64,000 bases of DNA from Apostichopus japonicus (Eukaryota; Echinodermata; Holothuroidea; Aspidochirotida; Stichopodidae). This document shows, in pieces, positions 25,097-40,420 of this stretch. Within the stretch, counting starts at the first letter, position 1. Every line of letters starts with the position of its first letter. The translations under genes were made by a program, and so were the position numbers. The stretch is taken from positions 37,610,111 to 37,674,110 of the forward strand of contig NC_092576.1 of the NCBI RefSeq assembly GCF_037975245.1, given 5' to 3'. The notes below the pieces were generated by a model, which was not told the DNA's origin, ran no database searches, and saw only the letters and a program-made list of their open reading frames with translations.

Positions 25097-26076
25097 TGTC
25101 AGAATGTTATAATACACGATTGTTCTGGTATATTCCTTATGATGACACGCTGGTCTCGGGTTAACGGCGGTTTACGTGAACTCGCGTGTAAGCTGTGCAC
25201 ATATTTTCGTGGATTCTCTGGAATGTTTTTTTTTTTCGCCAAATATGCAAAGGACTTCCAAGAATGGAGAAACTGGGTCGAGTTGTTACTCAGGTGTATC
25301 GAGAAAGATCTAGATGATTCTTGACATGGCGAATCGTATAAAAACCCGCCCAGATCGGAAAGTTTCTCAGTTTCTGTACGAATACAAGCGACGACACATA
25401 TTATACCATTCTACTATATATCGTCAGTGCTCAACTCCCAGTAGTTTCTGAAGGATTGAGATATCGATACCAAGATTGATTCTACACTTCCATTCAGAAG
25501 TTTGAAGAGGACTTTGCTGTGAATACAGTTTTTCAGTCTTTATTTCGGAGAAGGTGAAGAATTTCTGTCTCCGTTGAGGAAGTTCGTTACGCTAGGAGTT
25601 GGTGGCTATAAAGCTGGTTTTGAACTGACTCTGGTAATATTTAGTCGGCGAGAAATTCGACTTGTGCTTCACTTGATTGTGGCTGGAAGTCCGTCTTCTA
25701 TTTTGAAGCATCGCCGGAGAGAAGGTGACTGCTGTTTCTGGGATCGCGAAAAACTTCGTCGAGGACCAGTGAATTTCGCGGTACAGCGGACCAAGAATCG
25801 TCGTCATCAAGGTCGTGGCCGCTGAGGGATATCGCCGTTGGAAGAGACCGGCGAGTTTTAAAGTGTATCCTATCTTGTTAAGTTTGTGAGCAATTTTCTA
25901 CATATTTGTAATTACCACTTGTTATTGTTTGTTCAAACTCCATTGTTCAATATAATTTACGTTCTCATTCAAATTCTCTAGACGCGTCAGTTTGTCTGTG
26001 TTCCTTACGGAAACGAACCCAGGCCTGTGTCTCGTTAAAAATTAGTTATCGAGACCTCTCGCATTCCAACGCAACA
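25097..26076 (+). promoter_or_regulatory. LTR- or promoter-like block with TATA box
   Basis: The block is GC-richer than its surroundings and runs from TGTCAGAATG to GCAACA, so it has TG...CA ends as an LTR would. A clear TATA box (TATAAAAA at 25337-25344) is followed at the usual distance by 'agtttctcagtttctg'. Downstream is a moderately GC-rich leader with an 83-codon Arg-rich open frame (25574-25825) that matches nothing known. No target-site duplication or second LTR was found, so a solo LTR is possible but unproven. A lone TATA promoter with a leader is the alternative. Confidence 0.3.
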
Positions 26077-26079
26077 GTT

Positions 26080-28890
26080 AAACTAAAATAAGTAAAATAG
26101 GTCACACACATTACTCCGATATAACATTTGTCCTCTTCCTTCCATGGATGGAGAATGATAAAGCATCCATGGGCAGAGGTGAGCTGGCAAGGGCACAAAC
26201 TTCAAGGATCAGTGAGATTCGTGGCTAACACACTACATTTTAACGACACTACAACAATTCGTTCACCAGGCATATTCCATACCACAAATCTCCTACTAAG
26301 GACAATTATTCATTTATTTTTGGTCACATTAAAAAAAGGAAGAATTTGCAATAACAGAATGACACTCAACTACAAGAACAGGACACTTTAAATGATAAAA
26401 TAGAACAAAGGCTACTATTTCCTCAATGTCATGATTCTAAGTAAAAGAAGCACAATTTTTAAGCTATTTGTTCTGTTGCATTGTTACCGTGGTTGATTTA
26501 ATCTCTCTCTGTTTTCTGAGTCTGTAAACCAATCAATGGCAATGTAACGATGGGTAAAAATAGCTGAAAAAGAACAGTGACACCCACTTTCAAGCTTACA
26601 ATGTAAACATTTTCCTTTCAATCTCTAAGACCAATTTTGGAAGTGCGCCTTCACTCAACGTCCACCGTTCTCCAACGACTGTTTTTACGTTTGTTCTGAT
26701 CGGCTACACAGGTTTGGCTTTCTGCATTAGTATACGTTTCTTCCTGTCAGTAGCATTCGTGAAATTAACACTACAACAATAATGTACGCAGGTGTTGATA
26801 TGCAGCTGCATCATAACAGGCGTATCAACCAATCTTGCTTTTAAGGTAAGTAAAATTATTGTACTGCAAATTATGTACACGAATTCTGAATGGTTTGGCC
26901 TAGACCCAGTAGTAACAGGTTTGTTCAATTTCTGCCAAGATAGGTCATTGCCACCGGCCGCAAAACATGGATGTAGGCTAATGTGTTACAGATATAAATG
27001 TGTTTAGAATAATGATTAAATCAACACTAGTCTGTCATATAGAGACCGAGGTACATATCAGTGAGCAATGCGATATTACGAGAGCCGAGTTAGCCCTGGT
27101 GGTGATGATAGCTTCGGTCGTGCGGTCACACTGAGAGTGATAGCGGTACAATGGATTATGGATAATGCCGCTCCCCTTTACCAAAGGCATTACGTAGGGC
27201 AATTATGAAGCTGCACATTACTACTTAAAAGACGACAAAGAATGAGCTTACAACATACATTTACGAGACAATATCATATGCATAAATTTCTTTTACAGTT
27301 ATAACACAAAATATTATAATAAAATCTAGCATCTGACTAGAGTTTACGTGGGGTAGCTTGTAAGCGGTTCATACGGGTGTGTCGGTTTTATTACTGAGTA
27401 TGTGTCGGGGAGTGAAAATTCGTTCTTGCGTTACTGTATGTAGGCTAAGGCTTGATTGACCACGCTAATGTTAAGGTGATGATCGATGAGTGTATAGAGT
27501 AGGGAACGAGAAACGGGGAAACCAATGTGAACTGTTAAACTATCATGTAATATCCACAGAGTAATTTCTAACTTATCTCTTACCATGTCATTATGGCTGG
27601 AACAATGGTAAGATCTCCATAAGTTTTTCAAGAGGTACTATGTGCAAGATGCATGGTGCAACTGTAGTGGTCAAAATCTTAAATTCCCAACGGAGGCAGA
27701 TATACCTTGTTTTGCCCCCCCCCCCTAAAAAAACCCATACCGTTTTTTACCACAGCAGCCACCCATAGGGAGAATATGTATATTGGTCGCCTTATAGGTA
27801 TGTATATTTCTTCTTTCATTAAGGTTGTTATGGGTAAATATACTTCCTCACAAAGGGAAATATAAGAGTTATTGCATTCACATAATTTTCCTTGGTAGGT
27901 AGGGATTAAATATGCACGCTGGAGTAAAATATAAACTATACGCTGTCTTAATAATTCCATATCCAGAACAAGTTAGACGGAGAGACAGAGGGTTGGGGAG
28001 ATATCTTTTCGAAAACTACCACAGAAATACTATGGATACATGAGTATTCAACAAAATTAGGAAACTGTGTTCTGAAAATAGACATTGATGATGTATAAAA
28101 GATAAGACGGCAAAAGAAACAACACTCTCAGACACAATAGTCAGGCGGACGGTAACAAGTTTTATATTTACCAACTATCATAACTGCCAAAACAAAAGGG
28201 TTAACCTGGTATGGAGCGAAGGCGTAAACCAATTTAAACTGAAAAGTTTAAAAATGAAAAGCGAACATTTAGTGGTGAGAAATGGGAAAACCTATTCGAA
28301 ACACATTCTCTTTTCATGAAGATAAGCATCTACAAAATGTTTTGGAATCAAAACTACTATAATTAACATGATTTATATTGCAAAATAAGCACCTTGTGTT
28401 CGTTTGGCTAAAATGGGAGATCCTAAAAATTGCTTATTGCAGTTACCTAAACCTGTACGTTTGTTCATGGCATCAGAAAATTTCTTTATAGTGTAACACA
28501 TATAATAAGCACTCCTGCCTTGGCAGCAGACTAAAAAATGCATATTTTACTACATATTTTGACGTACAGATAAAGGAAAATTATACTTAAATATTTGCCC
28601 AGGCAAAGACTCAACTTAAAATGGAAATATATCCCCATACTACTATTTCCATTGTGATTACCTTAAAAGGGTTAATCAACCTATGTATATGTCCACTTTA
28701 GGCAGAAAAATAACACAGTCAAAGGCACATAATCCTCTTACAAAGTTTTAGGGAAAGACGATGTGGACATAAAAGTACATTCAAATATGTGTATATAACA
28801 AGGTGACTTTGTGAAAAAGTATATGTATAGTTATGTTAGAAGTAAGTCTGTTTAGGCCTCAAAATATAGCACGCTATAATTACTAGAAGT
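26080..28890. other. No gene seen
   Basis: AT-rich DNA with short frames only. A short run of C at 27714-27725 and small T runs occur. No splice-consistent coding exon was found on either strand. Confidence 0.5.
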
Positions 28891-28899
28891 TTTAAAATG

Positions 28900-30050
28900 T
28901 TCTTTCCTGGAGGTCTTTACTCTCCAAATTGTTAGACATTTTTAATGAACTCACAAGATGACTGAATGTCCCAGTGAGGTAAATCTCCTTCAGTGTGTTA
29001 ATACAAATAGTTGTTGGATCTCTTTGAAGATCTCTGAACAATTGGTCATTGTAGGAGTGTTACTGATGTATAAACAGACATGTATACACATTGGATATCA
29101 CACAGTCCTTTTACACAGGTTGTGGAGAAATCTAGTTCTGATGCATATATTTGTGTTCATGAAGCAACTACAGTAGGATATGATATACCCACAATTAAGT
29201 CCTTCTGTCACTATAATCTAAAAGGGAAATATACCTTAATATATATATACTTCCCTTAGGGATAACACTTGTTACTCTCCCTTAAATATGACACACATTT
29301 TTTTGTAAGCAAGGTGACGTTATCATGCAGACAGCCACATGTACTATGACTATTTATAAGTAAACTTTGTATTAAAGAAATCACTTAAAGTATTAAGATA
29401 TAATATACCCACAAATAGGTCCTTCTTCTCACTATGATCCATAAAGGGAGATATACCTGTATATTACTTGTGTAAACAAGAGATATGTAAATTCATTGGA
29501 TAGAACAGAATCATATTACACAAGTTATGGAGGAATCTTATCAAACAGCATCTCCTTAAAAACACAGTTCTGATGCATATATTTGTGTTTGTGAAGCAAC
29601 TATTGTACAGTAGGACATGATATACCCACAATTAAGTGCATTGTAAAACCCATATGTGTTGTGCTGTACAGGCCTAACACTGATCCTTGAAGTTAACCAT
29701 ACATGCACACTTTTTAGTGGACTATGGTGATAATACTGTACACATATCTGCCTCCACTAATCTTAAAGGTGTCAATCATTTACCCTGCCATATACTCATG
29801 GTGGACTGTACATCAAAATATATCTCTTTAAAACATAGTTCAGATGCATATCGTTGTGTTCATGATGCAAATACAGAAAGATATGACATTCCCATGTCAC
29901 ACTGTCACTATGATCCTTACAAGGTAATTTACCTGTATTTGTTTGCCCTTAGGGATAATAAATGTTACCCTTTTAAAAGGAAATGACAAACCTTACCGTT
30001 CAAGAAAGGTGATGTTATGATGCAAATAGCATGTACTGATAATACTGACA
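28900..30050 (+). repeat. Degenerate tandem array, unit about 200-430 bp
   Basis: Recurring blocks include 'gttctgatgcatatatttgtgtt' near 29135 and 29568 with a variant at 29838; 'gatatacccacaa' near 29180, 29399 and 29620; 'tcactatgatcc..aagg..atatacctg' near 29208, 29428 and 29893; and 'aaggtgacgttatcatgcag' near 29310 with variants at 28800 and 30006. Units differ in length, and some blocks are missing in some units. No frame is shared. Confidence 0.65.
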
Positions 30051-30059
30051 AACGTTTCA

Positions 30060-32164
<2,105 letters not shown>

Positions 32165-32169
32165 ATTGG

Positions 32170-33950
32170 AACAAGTAGGATATAAATTTGACCAACATTT
32201 GAGGTATCAATAATGCAATCAGTGTTAAAACAAACAGTTTTCCTAACTTCAACCCGAAGGGAAATAGCAACAACTTTGATAATTTAGATTAACAGAAAAA
32301 TTTAGTGAAACCAACAAAAACAAATGTATATATGCTGAAGCACAAGATGTTCATCGTTTTATCAGTAGGACTATATAAATTAACTGATAATTATCGCATA
32401 CTAATGAAAAAGCAAAAAAAGACACTGTGATATACCTTTTACAGATTGTAATTGTCTCCAATAATTCATATGGCACCCTTCTCAACTATACTACCCTAAG
32501 CTTTCTCAAGTCCTCCCACCCCACAACTATGCCGGACCACATACCCAATTTCTTTAATCTATGTTTATAACACTTGATGTATCTTGTTAACAACACCCTT
32601 CACCTGAACTCTTCCCCCTCCCCAACACCCACACACACATACGCACAGATGTTTCCTCTCATACATGTATCGTCCCTTTCTGCAGATCAACAATCAGTCT
32701 TCACCTCCTCATTCCAACAAATTGATGTATATATAGTATTAACCCGCGCAACATTACAGTTAATCCTAACACAGTAGAAACTAGTACAACATTAACAGTG
32801 TATGTAATTAACACTCAAAAATACATATATACATCTGTCTATAGAATAATCTTTAAGATTAACTGTAGATCCTTTCTAACATTTAGGTTTCTCATTACAC
32901 CTACCAAACCACCTCACCCCGCCACAACCCCAACCCGCCTTCCGAAATCCACCTTCTGTTATCTGCATATATCGTACATTGTGTTGTCTCCATATTCCTA
33001 TTTGCAAAAGGTAACCTTAATTCATACATACACAATACTGTATACAGTTCCTACTCAGACAGTACAAAGTTTTTCAGGAGAGTTTTACTTTCTAAAGATG
33101 TACAATAACCTTTTACTGTTACTGACGCATTCGATAGTTTTAAATTTTCTCCTGTTCATTATCTGTCAATCAAATACTTGAACAATACAATGAAAAGAAG
33201 TTGTATTCAATAAGAGAGTCTCTCTTGTCCCAAATGAAAATAAATTGTACTCATTGAAAGAGACGCGAGTCTTTTAAAAAATAAAAAAAACAGCTGGAAT
33301 AAACTGAAAAACAAGTACCTGGAGGTTGCTATGAATACATTTTGTCTCTATCTGGTTTGAATTTGCTGTTCAGAAATGTTTGTTTGAAAAACATTTGTTA
33401 TTTTTTTCATTATACCTATACCCGTTTTGGAAAATAATAGTAATAGGAGAAAGAAAAAAGAGAACGATAAAGCAATGTAATGAATAAAAGGTAACAAAAG
33501 GGAAACAATTTTAATACGAATATAAAGTGAAAAGACAAATTAGAGCATATTATGAATGTATGAAATATTCGACAGTTTAATTATGATATATTTTGATTAA
33601 TTTATTTCTTATTTTGTCTTATGCACTTAATATGGGTAATATTGACATATTGTACTCTTTAAGAAATAGGGACCCCCTTACACAAAAAAAAAAGCTAAGG
33701 ACGTTTTAACACTATCTGTGATAAAACTGTGAATGGAGTTATCACCAACAGACATCACATTCTCTATGTGTATGTGTTTACCGCAACATATTGTTATTTA
33801 AGTGAAAGTGGTGAATAAAATTGTGATATTTTATAGGTATCACATGGGGCATAGGCAGGGTGGTATTAATATGTGGAAAAGGAATTGTTTAAAACACCTT
33901 CACTACCGTATTTATCTTAAAATAACTGAAAAAGTTGATTGCAAAAAGTC
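32170..33950. other. No gene seen
   Basis: Includes C/T-rich stretches (32500-32640, 32895-32950) and T/A-rich DNA. The 127-codon frame at 32798-33181 is Thr/Tyr/Pro-rich low complexity and is not supported as a gene. Confidence 0.5.
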
Positions 33951-33959
33951 TGTATAACT

Positions 33960-34660
33960 TTCTTGCCAAGCACCATCTCCCCTCTGAGAGTCCGTGAGGT
34001 TTCCGCCCTGGATAATATACATCAATGACATTATTAGAATGACTGGAAAATATCACTATGCCACTAGGTCATAAACACATAAATTACTGCTGGTGCATTG
34101 ATCTGATAAAGACTTTGACACAATTGATCATTGTTTATTACTTAACAAACTTGAGCATCACGTAATTCGGGGAATTGTTCATCACTGGCTAACTTGTTAT
34201 TTGTCCAACAGAGACCTATATGTCCAAATCAGCGATTTTATGTCAGTATTTTTTTAATGTAGTCAATATATGATAAAAGTAAACTTTTGAAATATTTATT
34301 GATCTGAAAAGGGTTTTGACACAATTGACCATTGTTTATTTCTTAAGAAACTTGTTTAAACATTGTGTACTTAGGGTAATTATTCATAACTGGCTTGCTT
34401 AAATAATGATCTGGACATTACAATAAATGGGGTTAATATAAAAAGAGTGTATGTGACAAAGTTTCGTGGTGTACTTTTAGATCATAAACTGAACTGAAAA
34501 CAGATTGAGAATAAATCAAACAATCTCTCTTAAAGTATTGGAATTTTACATAAAGCGAACCAGGTTTCAAAGAGCGATGTACTTGATATGCTATCATTCT
34601 CAATTTTCCTTTCATACCTCAACTAGAGTGCTGAAAAAAATGGGGAAATACAAGTCCAAT
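33960..34660 (+). pseudogene. Shuffled LINE reverse-transcriptase fragments
   Basis: Three pieces of a CR1-like reverse transcriptase lie close together. First is IYINDI at about 34012-34032. Second is DLIKTFDTIDH with LLNKLEHHVIRGIVHHWLT at about 34096-34200. Third is DLKRVFDTIDH at about 34291, continuing into the C-terminal region with TKFRGVLLDHKLN near 34455-34495 and IGILHKANQ near 34540. In an intact enzyme FDT precedes YINDI, so the order is scrambled and one block is present twice. All are broken by stops. Confidence 0.65.
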
Positions 34661-34671
34661 CTTTCCCTTAA

Positions 34672-34860
34672 GATATGATGATGATGACGACGATGGAGAC
34701 GACGATGACGATGATAACGATGATGCCGATTATGACGAAGATGGCGATGGTGACGATGACGACGATGACGGTGCTACGGTGATGAGAATGATAATAATGC
34801 CTATGGTGCTGATCGTGGGTTCATATGGTGATATTGTTGATGATGATGGAGGGGATTTCC
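34672..34860 (+). repeat. GAY trinucleotide-rich tract
   Basis: An imperfect (GAT/GAC/GGA)n run of about 180 bp. In one frame it reads as Asp-rich sequence, but there is no start, stop context or domain around it, so it is treated as a microsatellite. Confidence 0.9.
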
Positions 34861-34869
34861 CCTCTCCTA

Positions 34870-36735
34870 TTCTTTATCCACCAAATAACTGATGTTGTTA
34901 GGTGTCGAACAGCAATTAAAGTGGCGTCCTGATATGTATTTTTAAATTGTTAACGATCTCGTTACCGGACAGCAAACATTGTCCAACTTAAGTTGATATG
35001 TAGTATATCACCAGGAATAATTACCTAAAAAAGGGCTTCATTAATTGACACTAATCGAATCAAGAAGCTAAGACACCGTGCTGCTGGTACATTGTGTAGT
35101 AAGGAATGAAGAGAAACTGTATGCTGCCTCCTTATTAACCGATACACTGTTTGTTCAGCTTAATATCAAAGGACGTGAAAGGAACAGTATTTTTTTTCTC
35201 ATTATCCCTACATAACGTGTTGATTGATGCAAAATTCCTACATGTTGACAAGCAGAAAATGGCTGAAAAACCAATTTAGATTTATTGACCTTTGAACTCT
35301 GACCCTAACATATAACGCCGTCAATTACGAAGGCACGAGTTTACATGGTCAGGCACATACCCATTAAGTTTGAACTTGATCAAACTTACCGTCCAGGATG
35401 TGTTTGCGACACAGTTGTTTTGCTATCTCACACAGACACGCACGCCCGCACGCCACTCACACACGTCTTCACTTGCCTGATGTGGGGTAAAATACAATAT
35501 ATCATCTCCATATACTTTACATGTAGGCGGATTAGAAATAAAGCCTAGACCATGTACAGTAAATCAAATGGCTACAACATGGTCCAGAAGTGAGGGCACT
35601 TTAATATGTTAAACTTAAATGGGGCTTTGTCAGTTTTGAATACATATTTCAAGTAATCCGTGTACGAGTTGGTGAAATTACATTCCAAACGCACATAAAA
35701 TGATCAAAGGAACATTGTACACAATCTATGTTTGCTTTATGATACAAACGGATATTCAATTGACGCACTACGGATATTCAATTGACGCATAAGATATTTT
35801 AGTGTCGGGATGCAACCACACAGATAATAAACATATTACTGTGATATTGTTATGTTGGTATCACATTTAGTTTTTGAGAAAAACACTGAGACGTATCTCC
35901 TTGCACCTTATCTCAATCTTCAACTAATAAATATTATATTCATACGTCACTTGTATGAATAACTCAATTTTAAGTGTTGCCATCTTCATTAAAACTGTTT
36001 ACTAGTAACTGTTTATTGTGTATACCTTCGTACCTAAATTTATGGAATTTTGATCTGATCAAAACATAGATGATAACATTGACTGCCGTTGTGTCTATAT
36101 CATCATTTTCGTTTGTTGTTATTTCATACCTACCCTAATCCTGCTTGTTTTCATTTATTTTATTCGTTTTCTGGATGCCTTATGGATTTAGCGAAGTGTT
36201 CTACGAACTGTTTCCCGTCTGACCGTTGCAAGCTGACATATGGACGTTCTGTACTCTTCACGGTAATTATCTCTCATTAATAATTTTGTTAAGAATTCTT
36301 GATGAAATCTACTGAATGGAAGTTAATTTGAAAACACTGCTGGTCATTCCAAACAAAATATTATACCGAATAATATTTTGCGATCAACCAACCTATATTA
36401 TGGCGGAAACAACTTAAACATGTTTGTGTTCACTGATCGTTCTTTCATTTTAAGGACTAATAGTTTATATAGCGATAAAACAAAAATCGTGACAAGTATA
36501 CTAGTTCTTTTAAAGTTGTGAAAAGAACATGGAGGGAATTTGCGTATTAAAGTCCTAACTTCAGCACGGACCACAAACATATTTTTTGCTATGTGTGGTG
36601 TAGATGTACTTACCTTCTATCTACAAGTAATGATCTTACTTCGCATCCAAAGCCAAATATAACACTACACAATAATATTCAATTTGTTTGCAATGTTGTG
36701 CGACAGGGAGAAAAACGTTTTATTATTCAAAACAT
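34870..36735. other. No gene seen
   Basis: AT-rich sequence without supported exons. A short direct repeat 'cggatattcaattgacgca' occurs twice, at about 35750 and 35772. Confidence 0.5.
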
Positions 36736-36739
36736 TAAT

Positions 36740-37600
36740 ACTTTTCAAATGCCTGATTGAAAGTTCCTAGAGGCGTCGTCTTTGAATTACTCTGCTTTGC
36801 CCTGGACAACTGCTCCCTCTCATGTATCACAGGGTGTCCTTCCTGTGGTCTTTGACCTCTCCGTTTCTCCGCATCGGCGTCAAGACTTTGCTTTTCGAAT
36901 GTGTGGGTCATATCGTTCTTCACCTCCTCCCTCCCCCGCATATAATGGTAGCATCATTGCTGAGGTTAGCGACGAGAGCATCTTGTAGAGAGACCCCGAC
37001 GACAACACCAACACTGGCAGACCCGTAGCGGAGATCCCCGTGTCGACAGTAGCCTACGCGCGCTGGTTTCCATGTGAGCACTTGTGTAAGCCAAGGTATG
37101 ACAAATTCGCAAAGTGCTGTTCCAGGGCCGGGTTTTGGGGCCTCGCTACATCATACCGGCTTTTGAGGAAGCCATTGGATCAACCGTCAACCTCTGACGC
37201 TGTCGGGACCGACATGGATCGTAGCCCGGTTGAGTAGTCCTCCGTTCGTTACCAGGTCCGAATCCTTTTTCAGGACCGTGCATATATTCAGAGGGCCATC
37301 CTCTTCAAGAAGGCGGATATGCGCGTCCTCCTTTCCTGAGTCCTCGTCAAGAAAACACTTCTCGTGTCCCGTCACGTTCCAACAAAGGTTCCTCCCGTAA
37401 CCACTTGTCGGAACGGCGTGAAGACTCTTCGGTGGTTTCTTTCCTCACGATCTTAACAGAGTTGGTCAATGCCCTTCGGCACGGTCCTTAGGTGACCTAT
37501 GCTCGTCCGCAGGTAATGTATCATCCACTACTTGAACCGAGGCCTTGCTACAGCACCAGCTGCTTCTTATGTAATCCTGAAATTGATTTCTTTCCCTCGG
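36740..37600 (+). repeat. First, divergent unit of the DIRS gag array
   Basis: It matches the later units from 'tcgttcttcacc' through 'gctgaggttagcgacg', 'gctggcagacccgtagcgg', 'ggtttccatgtgagc' and 'cgttcctcccgt', with more differences than the later units show among themselves. It marks the 5' edge of the element-derived island. Confidence 0.7.
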
Positions 37601-40420
37601 ACTGTTTCTCGAACACGGGTATTCTTCATTTTTGCAGAAATAGCACAGCGTCGTCTCCTCCCGGATTCCCCTACTGACGGCACAGTTACAAGTGAGTTTA
37701 GCCTCTCAAACGGTGAACGCCTTGCCTCTCATGGCCCAGACGTCGAATTGTTCTTTTCGGAGGAGGACTACGAACGTTTGGTCCGTACAATCTATGTGAC
37801 ATTTGTCGTCGCGCATCCTCCAGTTGTAGCACATCCCACCAGATGCTGTGTGCTCGGAGTTCGGTCTCCGGAAGACGAGGCACAACCTAAGTCTCCGCCT
37901 TTCAGCCTAATCAGCGTACCCACGTGGCTTCGACAGGCTGATTCGAGTAAGCCAGGAAAAATACGACAACCGTATCCGCTCTCCTCCAGTGCCCCCAAGT
38001 GCTTTTAAAGCCTAATCTTACGGGAACAGGCTCGAAAAACTTATGCGAGGGAAGGTTGCTGCGCCGAGTTGTCTTAAGATTCCCTCCATGGCCCACTAAT
38101 CAGGACCTCGTGTCCAAGCCCAATTCAAGAAGCGTTCCTCCCGTCACCACTCGTCGGAACGGCCTGAGGACCGTTCGGTGGTTTTTCTCATCGCCCCCTT
38201 GAAGTCGTTTTTGTTCGTCACGCCCATATAGGGACTCTGCTCATCATCAGGAAACGTCTCATCTACTTGTTGAACCAAAGTTGCATCACCAAGGCCTTTA
38301 AACAGAACCGGTTGTTAACAATCCGGAAATTGATGCCTTTCCTTAGGGTTTTTACTCGAACACGGGTATTGTTTACTTTTGCAGAAATAGCACAGCGTCG
38401 TCTCCTCTCGGATTCCCCTAGTGACGTTACAGTGAAAAATTGGTTGGCATCTCAAACGGTGACCGTCTTGACTATCATGGCCCAGACGTCGAATCGCTTG
38501 GTGATGTCATTTTGCAGTAGGACTCTGAACGTTTGGTTAGTGAATAACATGTGACATTTGACGTCGCGGATCCTCCAGTTGTAGCACAGCCCACCAGATG
38601 CTGTTTGCTCGGAGTTCGGTCTCCGGAAGACGAGGTACAACCTAAGTCTCCGCCTTCGATAAAGTACACGAAGAGGTTTGGTACCTGTTTTCCGCTTACG
38701 GACCGAGCCTAATCAGCGTATCCACGTGGCTTCGACAGGCTGATACGAGTAAGCCAGGAAAAATACGACAACCGTATCCGCTCTCCTCCAGTGCCCCCAA
38801 GTGCTTTTAAAGCCTAATCTTACGGGAACAGGCTCGAAAAACTTATTCGAGGGAAGGTTGCTGCGCCGAGTTGTCTTTAGATTCCCTCCATGGCCCACTA
38901 ATCAGGACCTCGTGTCCAAGCCCAATTCAAGAAGCGTTCCTCCCGTCACCACTCGTCGGAACGGCCTGAGGACCGTTCGGTGGTTTTTCTCATCGCCCCC
39001 TTGAAGTCGTTTTTGTTCGTCACGCCCATATAGGGACTCTGCTCATCATCAGGAAACGTCTCATCTACTTGTTGAACCAAAGTTGCATCACCAAGGCCTT
39101 TAAACAGAACCGGTTGTTAACAATCCGGAAATTGATGCCTTTCCTTAGGGTTTTTACTCGAACACGGGTATTGTTTACTTTTGCAGAAATAGCACAGCGT
39201 CGTCTCCTCTCGGATTCCCCTAGTGACGTTACAGTGAAAATTTGGTTGGCATCTCAAATGGTGACCGTCTTGACTATCATGGCCCAGACGTCGAATCGCT
39301 TGGTGATGTCATTTTGCAGTAGGACTCTGAACGTTTGGTTAGTGAATAACATGTGACATTTGACGTCGCGGATCCTCCAGTTGTAGCACAGCCCACCAGA
39401 TGCTGTTTGCTCGGAGTTCGGTCTCCGGAAGACGAGGTACAACCTAAGTCTCCGCCTTCGATAAAGTACACGAAGAGGTTTGGTACCTGTTTTCCGCTTA
39501 CGGACCGAGCCTAATCAGCGTATCCACGTGGCTTCGACAGGCTGATACGAGTAAGCCAGGAAAAATACGACAACCGTATCCGCTCTCCTCCAGTGCCCCC
39601 AAGTGCTTTTAAAGCCTAATCTTACGGGAACAGGCTCGAAAAACTTATTCGAGGGAAGGTTGCTGCGCCGAGTTGTCTTTAGATTCCCTCCATGGCCCAC
39701 TAATCAGGACCTCGTGTCCAAGCCCAATTCAAGAAGCGTTCCTCCCGTCACCACTCGTCGGAACGGCCTGAGGACCGTTCGGTGGTTTTTCTCATCGCCC
39801 CCTTGAAGTCGTTTTTGTTCGTCACGCCCATATAGGGACTCTGCTCATCATCAGGAAACGTCTCATCTACTTGTTGAACCAAAGTTGCATCACCAAGGCC
39901 TTTAAACAGAACCGGTTGTTAACAATTCGGAAATTGATGCCTTTCCTTAGGGTTTTTACTCGAACACGGGTATTGTTTACTTTTGCAGAAATAGCACAGC
40001 GTCGTCTCCTCTCGGATTCCCCTAGTGACGTTACAGTGAAAAATTGGTTGGCATCTCAAACGGTGACCGTCTTGACTATCATGGCCCAGACGTCGAATCG
40101 CTTGATGATGTCATTTCGCAGTAGGACTCTGAACGTTTGGTTAGTGAATAACATGTGACATTTGACGTCGCGGATCCTCCAGTTGTAGCACAGCCCACCA
40201 GATGCTGTTTGCTCGGAGTTCGGTCTCCGGAAGACGAGGTATAACCTAAGTCTCCGCCTTCGATAAAGTAGACGAAGAGGTTTGGTACCTGTATTTCAGC
40301 TTTACGGACCGAGCCTAATCAGCGTATCCACGTGGCTTCGACAGGCTGATACGAGTAAGCCAGGAAAAATACAACAACCGTATCTGCTCCCCTCCAGTGC
40401 CAAAAGAGGTAATCTTAACG
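37600..40420 (+). repeat. Array of three 802-bp units
   Basis: The landmark 'cctaatcttacgggaacagg' lies at 38011, 38813 and 39615, exactly 802 bp apart; the next landmark is at 40421. The second and third units differ by only a few substitutions. Each unit equals the longer unit further right with about 960 bp missing between 'aatcaggacctcgtg' and 'aagaagcgttcctcccgtc'. Small frames of 60-95 codons recur in each unit but are shadows of the repeat. Confidence 0.9.

Noticed and set aside
25200-25330. Possible heat-shock elements upstream of the TATA box at 25337
   Set aside because: The TTC and GAA units are separated by three or four bases instead of two, so they do not form the required alternating pattern.
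32798-33181. 127-codon frame as a gene
   Set aside because: The peptide is Thr/Pro/Tyr-rich low complexity, with no splice sites, signal or domain.
34672-34860. Asp-rich protein encoded by the GAY tract
   Set aside because: There is no start, no flanking coding sequence and no domain. A microsatellite explains it.
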